From CAJQLB01 sp905479065 (GTDB lineage: Bacteria > Bacteroidota > Bacteroidia > Flavobacteriales > Flavobacteriaceae): a stretch of 64,000 nt of DNA. The position numbers and the translations under genes were made by a program. A model generated the notes under the pieces. It worked only from the letters and a program-made list of their open reading frames with translations. It searched no databases and was not told the origin of the DNA. The stretch spans positions 1,364,001 to 1,428,000 of the forward strand of contig OX044364.1 in NCBI GenBank assembly GCA_943846735.1, in the 5' to 3' direction. Positions 1 to 7,936 of this stretch are shown here, piece by piece. Within the stretch, counting starts at the first letter, position 1; each line of letters begins with the position of its first letter.

Positions 1-716
1 GCCTCAACCAATGGTTTAGGATCCCCTGGTCCATTAGAAAGAAAATACCCGTCTGGTTCAAATTCAGCCATCGTCTCAAATGCTGCATTGTATGGAAAAA
101 CTTTGATATATACGTCCCTCTCTGCAAGGTGTCTTAAAATATTTTTTTTAATACCTATATCTAAGGCTGCTACCTTGTAAGTAGCCTCTTTATTACCATA
201 AAAATAAGGTTCTTTAGTAGACACTGCAGAGGCTAATTCTAACCCTTCCATTTTAGGAAACTCGGAAAGCTGTGATTTAAGAGTTTCTATATTATCCAAA
301 TCAGTAGAAATAACGGCGTTCATGGCACCGTTGTCCCTAATGTAACTCACCAGTGCTCTCGTATCCACATCTGATATTCCAAATAAATCGTGTTGCTCAA
401 AAAAATGCTTTAATGAGTTGTCAGCAGCTTCTCTTGAGTAATTAAAACTAAAATTTTTACAAATCAAGCCAGATATTTTAATCGAATTTGATTCGACTTC
501 ATTTTTATTAACACCATAATTACCAATATGCGCATTCGTGGTAACCATAAGTTGGCCAAAATAAGAAGGATCAGTAAAAATTTCTTGGTAACCAGTCATT
601 CCTGTATTGAAACATACCTCGCCAAAAGCAGTTCCATCATCTCCAATAGCTTTTCCGTAGAAAATTGTCCCATCATCCAATAAAATAAAGGCCTTTTTTC
701 GTGACTGGTATTTCAT
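1..716 (-). CDS. carA: Carbamoyl-phosphate synthase small subunit (partial, N-terminal part)
   Basis: This is the glutaminase subunit of carbamoyl-phosphate synthase, which feeds ammonia from glutamine into arginine and pyrimidine synthesis. About 238 residues are visible, running off the window edge. The N-terminal CPSase small-chain domain is clear: LLDDGTIFYGKAIG near the start, then FNTGMTGYQEIFTDPSY and DTRALVSYIRDNGAMNAVI. The amidotransferase half begins around residue 180 with VAALDIGIKKNILRHL and LSNGPGDP, but its catalytic Cys lies outside the window. The ATG at 714-716 was chosen because family homology begins there. The gene runs in the same direction as the ribosomal cluster but is separated from it by a terminator and two unrelated genes, so it probably has its own promoter. 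Confidence 0.95.
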   Translation of the reverse strand, partial: MKYQSRKKAFILLDDGTIFYGKAIGDDGTAFGEVCFNTGMTGYQEIFTDPSYFGQLMVTTNAHIGNYGVNKNEVESNSIKISGLICKNFSFNYSREAADNSLKHFFEQHDLFGISDVDTRALVSYIRDNGAMNAVISTDLDNIETLKSQLSEFPKMEGLELASAVSTKEPYFYGNKEATYKVAALDIGIKKNILRHLAERDVYIKVFPYNAAFETMAEFEPDGYFLSNGPGDPKPLVE

Positions 717-961
717 AATTTTCAAATAAAGTTTCACAAAAATAATTTATAGAACTTTAATTATCGCCATTTATTTAAAAAAAGATGACAAGTAATTAAC
801 GCCTTTTAAACAATTTTAAAAAAAAATTGTATCAAGTGAACTTTTTAAGTCTTAAGTATTTGAAAATGATAACCGAAATTATTTTTAGGCTATTAGTTAA
901 ATTTCACAATTATAACCTTGTGTATTGAACAAATTTATCGCTAATCTCAAAAGATCACACA
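717..961. other. Intergenic region between carA and the paralogous secreted genes
   Basis: This 245-nt AT-rich gap holds no convincing gene. It contains the candidate carA -7 element and, at 810-830, an all-but-one A/T inverted repeat (8-bp arms, 5-nt loop). The repeat has no following U tract, so I do not call it a terminator. Confidence 0.6.
737..744 (-). promoter_or_regulatory. Candidate -7 element for carA
   Basis: On the minus strand this reads TATTTTTG, an exact match to the Bacteroidota -7 consensus TAnnTTTG, about 20 nt before the carA ATG. I do not see a TTG at the expected -33 distance. Such octamers also arise by chance in AT-rich DNA, so this is tentative. Confidence 0.4.
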
Positions 962-1660
962 TCAATTTGAGAACGCATAGGTCAGAATACGATTGACATC
1001 TGTGCTATTTTTGAAAGATAGATTATTTGTTTTTGCAAACACTTGGGCAGTGTTCGCTTGATTTGGGGATAATAATTTTAAAATATCTTTCTTTCTTAAT
1101 TTAATCGATCTAATAGATGCGCCTTCTTTAACAAAATAAGACTCCTTCTTTATATTTTTATCAGAATATCTATTTAACATCGGATTTGGAGACCCCTTTA
1201 CAAACTGTATAGAAAAGCCTTTAAGTAAGGATATCTTTCCAGATTCATAAATGATTTCAAAAATACGATTAGTTGTATTGTAGTAGTAATTTTTGAATCT
1301 ACGATCACGAATTACAAATCTGTCAATATTATTGATGTTAAAACTAAAAATCGAATCTTCTGAAATTTTTGATTCAAATCTATTGAATTGAATATTTAAA
1401 TTAATATTCTTTAAAGAAAATTTCTGTTGATCTGATGTGTGTATTATTGTACGATTATTCCAATCATCAAACAGATAAACTGAACCTTCAGGTTTTTTAA
1501 CAGGATTTACAAATGACGCACTAGACTTTCCGTAAGATCGAGACGAACTAGAAACATTGAGAATCTGTGATCCATTATTTTCTACATTGTTATTATTATT
1601 TTGCGCAAAAGACACACTGATCAGCAGGACATTGATACAAATCAAAATATGTTTCTTCAT
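962..1660 (-). CDS. Secreted protein of unknown function, paralogue A
   Basis: This 232-residue protein has a clear signal peptide (MKKHILICINVLLISVSFAQ) followed by an Asn-rich linker. I do not recognise the family. It is a paralogue of the gene at 1823-2539. Shared blocks include FVNP, VYLF-DW-N, SLKNINLNI, FESK, NNIDRFV/NNIDKFV, FKNYY, EIIYE, NPMLNR and, near the end, ILKLL and LSFK. The open frame extends upstream to 1744, but the ATG at 1658-1660 starts the signal peptide and is preferred. There is no transmembrane helix after the signal, no lipobox, and no T9SS sorting domain, so a periplasmic or outer-membrane-associated location is inferred. It lies 162 nt downstream of its paralogue on the same strand, and the two may be co-transcribed. 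Confidence 0.75.
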   Translation of the reverse strand: MKKHILICINVLLISVSFAQNNNNNVENNGSQILNVSSSSRSYGKSSASFVNPVKKPEGSVYLFDDWNNRTIIHTSDQQKFSLKNINLNIQFNRFESKISEDSIFSFNINNIDRFVIRDRRFKNYYYNTTNRIFEIIYESGKISLLKGFSIQFVKGSPNPMLNRYSDKNIKKESYFVKEGASIRSIKLRKKDILKLLSPNQANTAQVFAKTNNLSFKNSTDVNRILTYAFSN

Positions 1661-1822
1661 AATTACCATTTTTAAACTGTTTAAATTGAAAGAAGCTACA
1701 AACTTTATGCCACGCCTGTTAATAGTTCGAATGACACTGACCATATAAAGGCTCCGTTATCAAGAATGATTTAGGATACGCTAATAACTTTAGTTAAGAG
1801 ATGAATCTTTTGTGTTAGCTTA

Positions 1823-2539
1823 TTACTTTTGCCCAAGACTATAATCGAGAATCTTTACGACGTCTTCCTCTCGCTTGAAAGACAATTTGTTAGATTTGAC
1901 ATAACGTAAGACTTCTTCTGAACCTGTTTCCTTTTTGTTTAGTAATTTGAGGATCTTATTTTTCTTCATAATGAAGGTGTTAATTCCTGAATCATCTTTT
2001 AGATAATAAAAAGCTTTTCTAATGATTCTATCTCTTGTTCTATTTAACATTGGATTTGCAGATCCAGATACTTCAACAATTTTGAAACCTTTTATTAATG
2101 ACCAATTTTCATTTTCGTATATGATCTCATATACCCTATTGTCATCGTCCCAGTAGTAGTTTTTGAATGTTCTGCCGTTGACTACAAACTTATCAATGTT
2201 ATTGAAGTTGAATGAAAATAATGAATCCTGTCCAACTTTAGATTCAAATGAATTTCTCTCAATATTTAAGTTTATATTTTTTAAAGAATATTTTTCATTT
2301 GTAGTTGCATAAATGATTCCTGAATTACTCCAATCTTCAAACAAATAAACAGTCCCATCAACCGCTCTTGAAGGATTCACAAAATATGCAGAAGATCCAT
2401 ATGAACTTTGCATTCCATTTGATGCAGACAGCATTGTGTTAGAAGTATTGTTAGTCACACTCACATTATTATTATCTAAAGATTGGCCAATTAGAGACAT
2501 GCATGATAATAATGACGATAGTAAAAGTAAATTTTTCAT
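1823..2539 (-). CDS. Secreted protein of unknown function, paralogue B
   Basis: This 238-residue protein has an N-terminal signal (MKNLLLLSSLLSCMSLIGQ) and an Asn/Ser-rich stretch to about residue 50. It then aligns nearly throughout with the protein at 962-1660. The alignment runs from YGSSAYFVNP through GTVYLFEDW, YSLKNINLNI, FESKVGQDSLFSFN, NNIDKFVV, FKNYYW and YEIIYE to a basic C-terminal segment (KKNKILKLL, NKLSFKREEDVVKIL). The spacing of these motifs is conserved, so the whole mature region is one domain duplicated in tandem. It lies just beyond the rplQ terminator, so it should not be part of the ribosomal transcript except by read-through. I see no enzymatic motif and assign no function. 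Confidence 0.8.
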   Translation of the reverse strand: MKNLLLLSSLLSCMSLIGQSLDNNNVSVTNNTSNTMLSASNGMQSSYGSSAYFVNPSRAVDGTVYLFEDWSNSGIIYATTNEKYSLKNINLNIERNSFESKVGQDSLFSFNFNNIDKFVVNGRTFKNYYWDDDNRVYEIIYENENWSLIKGFKIVEVSGSANPMLNRTRDRIIRKAFYYLKDDSGINTFIMKKNKILKLLNKKETGSEEVLRYVKSNKLSFKREEDVVKILDYSLGQK

Positions 2540-2575
2540 ATTTTTTTTTTAACAGTGCTAAAATAATAAATTATC

Positions 2576-2611
2576 AAAAAAAAGGGTAAACTTTATATAA
2601 AGTTTACCCTT
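2576..2611 (-). terminator. Intrinsic terminator of the ribosomal supercluster (after rplQ)
   Basis: Positions 2582-2611 are a perfect 30-nt palindrome that folds into a 13-bp stem with a TATA tetraloop. On the minus strand it is followed at once by eight T (2583-2576). This is a textbook Rho-independent terminator 24 nt after the rplQ stop codon. Confidence 0.92.
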
Positions 2612-2635
2612 AATGAAACGTTAAAGTTGTTCCTT

Positions 2636-3106
2636 TTATTCTTCTTCGTTAGAAACTATAGTTTCGGTAGCTGCTTTGGCAGGTTTATTCCCTCCTCTTC
2701 GGCTTCTTCTAGTGGTTTTCTTCGACTTTTTGTCAGCATTATAGATTTCATTGTAATCAACTAGTTCAATCATCGCCATATCTGCATTATCACCTAATCT
2801 ATTACCAAGTTTTATAATTCTTGTATATCCTCCTGGTCGATCTCCCACTTTTGACGCTACATCTCTGAATAATTCTGCTACAGCTTGTTTTTGCCTTAAT
2901 CGGGCCATAACAATTCGTCTGTTGTGCGTTGTATCTTCCTTTGATTTCGTTATCATTGGCTCAACAAACTGTTTTAAAGCTTTTGCCTTAGCAACAGTGG
3001 TATTGATTCGTTTATGCTCAATTAATGAACAAGCCATGTTTGCTAACATTGCTTTTCTGTGAGCGGTCTGTCTTCCTAGGTGGTTTACTTTTTTTCCGTG
3101 TCTCAT
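2636..3106 (-). CDS. rplQ: 50S ribosomal protein L17
   Basis: L17 is a large-subunit assembly protein. The bacterial core (MRHGKKVNHLGRQTAHRKAM, RINTTVAKAKALK, GGYTRIIKLGNRLGDNADMA, IELVDYN) covers residues 1 to about 122. It is followed by a basic Lys/Arg/Ala-rich tail to residue 156, ending in acidic EEE. L17 with a C-terminal extension is usual in Bacteroidota. This is the last gene of the alpha-operon part, 61 nt after rpoA, and is followed by a strong terminator. Confidence 0.97.
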   Translation of the reverse strand: MRHGKKVNHLGRQTAHRKAMLANMACSLIEHKRINTTVAKAKALKQFVEPMITKSKEDTTHNRRIVMARLRQKQAVAELFRDVASKVGDRPGGYTRIIKLGNRLGDNADMAMIELVDYNEIYNADKKSKKTTRRSRRGGNKPAKAATETIVSNEEE

Positions 3107-3167
3107 GACATTTGGTTTAAATCATCATCTTGCTTCAACTCACTTTAGAGGAGCAAAATATGATGTA

Positions 3168-4160
3168 TTAATCTTTATCTAATTTATATTTACTCAGGTC
3201 CATTCCGAAATTTAATCCTTTAACGTTCACAAGCTCTTCAAGCTCGGTCAAGGATTTTTTACCAAAATTCCTGAATTTCATTAAATCATTTTTGTTAAAT
3301 GACACTAAATCACCTAAGGTATCTACTTCTGCCGCTTTTAAACAATTAAGAGCACGTACTGATAAGTCCATATCAATTAATTTTGTTTTTAATAACTGTC
3401 TCATGTGAAGTGATTCTTCATCATAAGTTTCAGTTTGAGCAATTTCATCAGCTTCTAACGTGATACGCTCATCTGAGAATAACATAAAGTGGTGAATAAG
3501 TATTTTTGCAGCTTCTGTTAAAGCATCTTGAGGGTTGATTGAACCATCCGTCATAATTTCGAAAACTAACTTCTCATAATCAGTTTTTTGCTCTACACGA
3601 AAATTTTCAACACTATATTTAACATTTTTGATTGGCGTGTAAATTGAGTCTGTAAAAATAGTTCCCATAGGTGCTGTAGCTTTTTTATTCTCTTCAGCTG
3701 GTACGTAACCTCTTCCTTTCTCGATGGTAATTTCCATGTTAATACTTACTTTCGGATCTAGATTACAGATTACTTGATCTGAATTTAAAACTTGAAAACC
3801 AGATATAAATTTCTGAAAATCGCCAGCAGTAATTTGATCTTGACCTGAAATTGATATCGACACAGATTCGTTGTCGATTTCATCTATCTGTCTTTTAAAA
3901 CGTACTTGCTTTAAATTTAATATTATTTCTGTTACATCTTCAACAACACCAGAGATTGTAGAAAATTCATGTTCTACCCCTTCCATCCTAACTGATGTGA
4001 TAGCGAATCCTTCTAAAGAAGACAATAATACTCTTCTTAACGCATTCCCTACTGTTAATCCAAAACCAGGTTCCAAAGGTCTAAATTCGAATTTTCCTTC
4101 AAAATCAGTTGAATCGATCATTATTACTTTATCGGGCTTCTGAAAATTTAAAATTGCCAT
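3168..4160 (-). CDS. rpoA: DNA-directed RNA polymerase subunit alpha
   Basis: The alpha subunit dimerises to nucleate RNA polymerase assembly and contacts promoter DNA and activators through its C-terminal domain. It is 330 residues long, the normal length. The N-terminal domain carries PLEPGFGLTVGNALRRVLLSS and the insert domain to about residue 230. The C-terminal helix-hairpin-helix domain follows a linker (IDMDLSVRALNCLKAAEVDTL, GKKSLTELEELV). It sits between rpsD (20 nt) and rplQ (61 nt), as in most bacteria. Confidence 0.98.
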   Translation of the reverse strand: MAILNFQKPDKVIMIDSTDFEGKFEFRPLEPGFGLTVGNALRRVLLSSLEGFAITSVRMEGVEHEFSTISGVVEDVTEIILNLKQVRFKRQIDEIDNESVSISISGQDQITAGDFQKFISGFQVLNSDQVICNLDPKVSINMEITIEKGRGYVPAEENKKATAPMGTIFTDSIYTPIKNVKYSVENFRVEQKTDYEKLVFEIMTDGSINPQDALTEAAKILIHHFMLFSDERITLEADEIAQTETYDEESLHMRQLLKTKLIDMDLSVRALNCLKAAEVDTLGDLVSFNKNDLMKFRNFGKKSLTELEELVNVKGLNFGMDLSKYKLDKD

Positions 4161-4180
4161 ATCTATTTTTGTATCAGTTA

Positions 4181-4786
4181 TTATTTAGAATATAATTCAA
4201 CAATGAATTGCTCATTAATGTTTTCCGGAATTTGTACTCTTGCAGGAACAGAAACATATGTTCCTTGCATGGTATCGTTATTCCAAGTAATCCATTCATA
4301 AACATTACTTGAGGACGTTAGCGCATGGTTAATTGCTTCTAACGATTTAGACTTTTCTCTCACAGCAACAATATCTCCTGCTTTCAATGAGTAAGAAGGG
4401 ATATTGACGAGTTCTCCATTTACGGTAATGTGTCTGTGAGACACTAGTTGACGGGCCCCTCTTCTTGATCGAGCAACACCCATTCTGTAAACAACGTTAT
4501 CTAGTCTAGACTCACATAATTGTAACAACACCTCACCTGTAATTCCAGACGCAGCAGTCGCTTTTTTAAACATGTTTCTAAATTGACGTTCCAAGACACC
4601 GTATGTATACTTTGCCTTTTGCTTTTCCATTAGTTGGATAGCATACTCTGATTTTTTACCACGTCTTCTATTGTTTCCGTGTTGTCCTGGAGGATAATTT
4701 CTTTTTTCAAAAGATTTATCTTCTCCGAAGATTGCTTCACCAAACTTACGTGCGATTTTTGTTTTAGGACCAGTATATCTTGCCAT
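4181..4786 (-). CDS. rpsD: 30S ribosomal protein S4
   Basis: S4 is a primary 16S rRNA-binding protein that starts body assembly of the 30S subunit. At 201 residues it has the usual length. The S4 RNA-binding domain (CESRLDNVVYRMGVARSRRGARQLVSHRHITVNG) occupies roughly residues 90-150. The N-terminal zinc-binding cysteines of some S4 proteins are absent. It is preceded by an unusually long 120-nt gap after rpsK, a possible site of autoregulation by S4 (inference from the family). Confidence 0.97.
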   Translation of the reverse strand: MARYTGPKTKIARKFGEAIFGEDKSFEKRNYPPGQHGNNRRRGKKSEYAIQLMEKQKAKYTYGVLERQFRNMFKKATAASGITGEVLLQLCESRLDNVVYRMGVARSRRGARQLVSHRHITVNGELVNIPSYSLKAGDIVAVREKSKSLEAINHALTSSSNVYEWITWNNDTMQGTYVSVPARVQIPENINEQFIVELYSK

Positions 4787-4906
4787 TTTAAATTTGTTGT
4801 GAGAGTGATTATGAATTCAGGTCTTAATCTTATCCTTCGACAATCGTCAATCTCTCGTTTATACTTGTTATTAAAATTTATAATTTGAGTATCTGAAAAA
4901 ATCAGA
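4787..4906 (-). promoter_or_regulatory. rpsK-rpsD intergenic leader with a small hairpin
   Basis: This 120-nt spacer is long for this tightly packed cluster. At its promoter-proximal end (4891-4907) is a 6-bp inverted repeat, ATCTGA/TCAGAT with a 5-nt loop, touching the rpsK stop codon. No U tract follows. S4 autoregulates its operon in other bacteria, so a regulatory role is plausible but not shown by the sequence. Confidence 0.3.
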
Positions 4907-5290
4907 TTACACTCTTCTTCTTTTCGGTGGACGACATCCGTTGTGCGGTGCTGGTGTAACATCGATGATTTCTGTTACTTCAATACCTCCATTGTGAATT
5001 GATCTGATGGCAGACTCTCTACCATTTCCAGGGCCTTTAACGTAACACTTCACTTTTTTCAATCCAGCTTCCTTTGCAACGTTAACCGCATCTTCTGCTG
5101 CTAACTGAGCAGCATACGGTGTGTTTTTTTTAGATCCTCTAAATCCCATTTTACCAGCAGATGACCATGAGATTACATCTCCTTTTTTGTTGGTTAATGA
5201 GATGATAATGTTGTTAAATGACGCGGTGATATGTGCCTCACCTACTGCATCTACAATTACTTTACGTTTTTTTGTACTTGACTTTGCCAT
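4907..5290 (-). CDS. rpsK: 30S ribosomal protein S11
   Basis: S11 lies on the 30S platform near the mRNA exit. It is 127 residues with the conserved core (AHITASFNNIIISLTNKKGDV, MGFRGSKKNTPYAAQ) and the diagnostic C-terminus VTPAPHNGCRPPKRRRV. A 98-nt gap separates it from rpsM, and the 31 nt before its ATG contain an unusual four-unit heptamer repeat described separately. Confidence 0.97.
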   Translation of the reverse strand: MAKSSTKKRKVIVDAVGEAHITASFNNIIISLTNKKGDVISWSSAGKMGFRGSKKNTPYAAQLAAEDAVNVAKEAGLKKVKCYVKGPGNGRESAIRSIHNGGIEVTEIIDVTPAPHNGCRPPKRRRV

Positions 5291-5293
5291 ATT

Positions 5294-5321
5294 TTTCTAG
5301 TTTCTAGTTGTTAGTTGTTAG
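5294..5321 (-). repeat. Four tandem heptamers in the rpsK 5' region
   Basis: Read on the mRNA strand, the sequence is two copies of CTAACAA followed by two copies of CTAGAAA. All four units are directly adjacent and end three nucleotides before the rpsK ATG. The units differ at two of seven positions. Such a short in-register repeat over the ribosome docking region is unusual and could vary in copy number by slippage. Confidence 0.8.
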
Positions 5322-5388
5322 CATTAGAATCCTAAACTATTAAATTTCAAACAGATTCAATCTAACCGCTAAATACTAATGACTTTTA

Positions 5389-5763
5389 TTATTTAGTTAC
5401 TTTTTTCTTATTAGCGACAGTTTTCCTTCTTCCTTTTCTTGTTCTGGAATTATTTTTTGTTCGCTGTCCTCGAAGAGGAAGCCCTGCTCTATGACGAATA
5501 CCTCTGTAACAACCTATATCCATTAATCGCTTAATGTTCAATTGTGTTTCTGAACGTAATTCACCTTCAATTGTGAAAGACCCAACTGCTTCTCGGATAT
5601 TACTGATATCATCATCAGACCAATCTGAAACAACTTTACTTTCATCTACTTTAGCAGTTGCTAATATTTCTTTTGCTCGACTTCTACCTATTCCATAGAT
5701 ATAAGTCAAAGAGATCACTCCTCTTTTTTGTTTTGGTATGTCTACACCTGCAATTCTAGCCAT
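5389..5763 (-). CDS. rpsM: 30S ribosomal protein S13
   Basis: S13 forms inter-subunit bridges and contacts P-site tRNA. It is 124 residues, starting with MARIAGVDIPKQKRGVISLTYIYGIG, a helix-two-turn-helix core, and the basic tail (GIRHRAGLPLRGQRTKNNSRTRKGRRKTV). It lies 2 nt downstream of rpmJ, the usual infA-rpmJ-rpsM order. Confidence 0.97.
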   Translation of the reverse strand: MARIAGVDIPKQKRGVISLTYIYGIGRSRAKEILATAKVDESKVVSDWSDDDISNIREAVGSFTIEGELRSETQLNIKRLMDIGCYRGIRHRAGLPLRGQRTKNNSRTRKGRRKTVANKKKVTK

Positions 5764-5765
5764 AA

Positions 5766-5882
5766 TTAACCTTGTCTTTGTTTAAATCTAGGATTCTTTT
5801 TATTGATTACATAAAGACGCCCTTTTCTTCGGACAATCTTACAATCTGCACTTCTTTTTTTAACGGATGCTCTTACTTTCAT
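5766..5882 (-). CDS. rpmJ: 50S ribosomal protein L36 (zinc-ligand-poor form)
   Basis: A 38-codon gene is readable between infA and rpsM. It begins MKVRASVKKRSADCKIVRR and ends NPRFKQRQG, which is L36 over its whole length. In zinc-binding L36 a C-x2-C...C...H set is present; here only the Cys at residue 14 remains and the other positions are Ser, Asn and Phe. It is therefore a zinc-independent type. It is 4 nt from infA and 2 nt from rpsM, so co-transcription is certain on spacing. Confidence 0.95.
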   Translation of the reverse strand: MKVRASVKKRSADCKIVRRKGRLYVINKKNPRFKQRQG

Positions 5883-5886
5883 CTTT

Positions 5887-6102
5887 TTAGTATCTATAAG
5901 TTATTCTCGCCTTAGATAAATCGTAAGGACTCATTTCTAATTTAACTTTATCACCTGGTAACAATTTAATATAATGCATTCGCATCTTACCAGAGATGTG
6001 GGCAGTCACAATATGACCATTTTCTAGTTCAACACGAAACATGGCATTTGATAATGCTTCTATGATAGTTCCGTCTTGCTCTATTGCTGCTTGCTTTGCC
6101 AT
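5887..6102 (-). CDS. infA: Translation initiation factor IF-1
   Basis: IF-1 blocks the ribosomal A site during initiation. It is 71 residues, a single OB-fold S1-like domain: MAKQAAIEQDGTIIEALSNA, then HISGKMRMHYIKLLPGDKV and the end LSKARITYRY. It sits 14 nt after secY, a common arrangement. Confidence 0.97.
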   Translation of the reverse strand: MAKQAAIEQDGTIIEALSNAMFRVELENGHIVTAHISGKMRMHYIKLLPGDKVKLEMSPYDLSKARITYRY

Positions 6103-6116
6103 AATCTATATCCTAA

Positions 6117-7460
6117 TTAACCTTTTCTGTTTTTACCGGTCTTCATTAAACCATCGTAATGTTTATTCAGTAAGTACGAATTGACTTGTTGCATCGTATC
6201 AATAGCAACCCCTACCATAATTAACAGAGATGTACCTCCAAAAAATAACGCCCAACCTTGTTGAACATTCATTAATTTAACAATGAAGGCAGGAAAAACC
6301 GCAATTAGAGCTAAAAATATCGACCCTGGTAATGTTATTTGAGACATAATTTTGTCTAAATATTCTGATGTTTCTGTTCCTGGGCGTATACCTGGTATGA
6401 AACCACCACTTCTTTTTAAATCATCAGCCATTTTATTCGTAGGCACAGTAATTGCCGTATAGAAATAAGTGAAAATGATAATTAACACTGCAAACACAAC
6501 ATTGTACCAAAATCCAAATAAGTCTGAAAATTCTGTTTGCAACCATTGACCAACAGAAGAGTCTTTCATCATATCCAACCCACCAATTAATGATGGCACA
6601 AACATGATTGCCTGTGCGAAAATAATAGGCATTACTCCTGAAGCATTCAATTTTAAAGGAATGTATTGTCTTGAACCAAACACATTCTTTTCATAACCGC
6701 CAGATTGTGTACGACGAGCGTATTGAACTGCAATTTTACGAACGGCCATTACTAACATAATGGATAATAATATGATTACAAACCATATGACTAACTCTAT
6801 AAGAATCATTATTAGACCTCCGTTGGATTCAGTCACTCTTGCAGCGTATTCTTGAATAAAAGACTGCGGTAATGTTGCAATAATACCTACCATAATTAAT
6901 AATGAAATTCCATTACCAATACCTTTATCTGTTATCTTCTCTCCTAACCACATGGCGAAAATACATCCTGTTACCAAAATGATAATAGATGAAAAATAAA
7001 AAAGTCCTCCTTGACCCAACAGAAATGCTTCCTGTGGAATTCCAAGAGACGGCAAACTCACTAAGTATCCTGGTGCTTGAACTAAACAAATTGCTATTGT
7101 TAACCAACGTGTAATTTGAGTAATTTTTTTCTGACCACTAGCACCTTCTTTTTGTAGCTTTTGGAGATAAGGAATTGCAATTCCCATCAATTGAACAACA
7201 ATTGATGCCGAAATATACGGCATAATACCTAATGCAAACACGGATGCATTTGCAAATGCGCCTCCTGTGAATGCATTCAATAATCCAAGTAATCCTTGCT
7301 GCGTATTTTCATCTATTAAACCTAATTTACTAGCATCAATACCAGGAAGAACCACTTGTGCTCCAAAACGATAAACTAAAAGCATTCCTAAAGTTAGAAT
7401 GATTCTGTCTTTCAGTTCTGTTATTTTCCAAACATTTTTTAAAGTTTCTATAAATTTCAT
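6117..7460 (-). CDS. secY: Protein translocase subunit SecY
   Basis: SecY is the channel of the Sec translocon in the inner membrane. It is 447 residues with about ten hydrophobic segments. Family signatures are present: GIMPYISASIVVQLM near residue 80, GIGNGISLLIMVGI near 180, the cytoplasmic loop with RTQSGGYEKNVFG and PLKLNASGVMPIIFA, and GFIPGIRPG. It is 14 nt after rplO and followed by infA, with no sign of an independent promoter. It exports the many secreted and lipoprotein products encoded in this window. Confidence 0.98.
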   Translation of the reverse strand: MKFIETLKNVWKITELKDRIILTLGMLLVYRFGAQVVLPGIDASKLGLIDENTQQGLLGLLNAFTGGAFANASVFALGIMPYISASIVVQLMGIAIPYLQKLQKEGASGQKKITQITRWLTIAICLVQAPGYLVSLPSLGIPQEAFLLGQGGLFYFSSIIILVTGCIFAMWLGEKITDKGIGNGISLLIMVGIIATLPQSFIQEYAARVTESNGGLIMILIELVIWFVIILLSIMLVMAVRKIAVQYARRTQSGGYEKNVFGSRQYIPLKLNASGVMPIIFAQAIMFVPSLIGGLDMMKDSSVGQWLQTEFSDLFGFWYNVVFAVLIIIFTYFYTAITVPTNKMADDLKRSGGFIPGIRPGTETSEYLDKIMSQITLPGSIFLALIAVFPAFIVKLMNVQQGWALFFGGTSLLIMVGVAIDTMQQVNSYLLNKHYDGLMKTGKNRKG

Positions 7461-7474
7461 GGTCTAGATAGTTC

Positions 7475-7927
7475 TTACAAGGTTACAGCTTCTCCTCCTG
7501 CAGCCTCAATTGCAGCTTTTGCAGATGCAGTAAATTTATGAGCTGTTACAGTTAATTTAGATTTTAATTCACCTCGTCCTAGAATTTTGACAAGATCATT
7601 TTTGCCAGCTAATCTATGTGCCATCATCATGTCTAAATCAAAAGCGTCTTTAATTTTCTTTTCATCAACCATCTGCTGAATTGTATCTAAGTTGATACCT
7701 TGATATTCTTTCCGATTTATATTGGTGAAACCAAACTTTGGTACACGTCGCTGTAATGGCATTTGCCCCCCTTCAAAACCAAGTTTTTTGGAATAACCTG
7801 ATCGAGATTTTGCTCCCTTGTGACCTCGCGTTGCGGTGCCTCCTTTTCCAGAACCTTGACCACGTCCTACTCTTTTACCCTGATTTCTAACAGAACCTTC
7901 TGCCGGTTGTAAATTACTTAAGTCCAT
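7475..7927 (-). CDS. rplO: 50S ribosomal protein L15
   Basis: L15 is a late assembly protein of the 50S subunit. It is 150 residues, with the Gly/Arg-rich N-terminus (GKRVGRGQGSGKGGTATRGH, GAKSRSGY) and the globular C-terminal domain. It is 9 nt downstream of rpmD and 14 nt before secY. Confidence 0.97.
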   Translation of the reverse strand: MDLSNLQPAEGSVRNQGKRVGRGQGSGKGGTATRGHKGAKSRSGYSKKLGFEGGQMPLQRRVPKFGFTNINRKEYQGINLDTIQQMVDEKKIKDAFDLDMMMAHRLAGKNDLVKILGRGELKSKLTVTAHKFTASAKAAIEAAGGEAVTL

Positions 7928-7936
7928 TATATCTTA

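Noticed and set aside
810..830. Inverted repeat upstream of carA considered as a terminator for the paralogue genes
   Set aside because: The arms are almost all A/T and no U tract follows on either strand.
1661..1744. N-terminal extension of the paralogue A gene
   Set aside because: The 28 extra residues precede a complete signal peptide that starts at 1660; the extension has no match in paralogue B.
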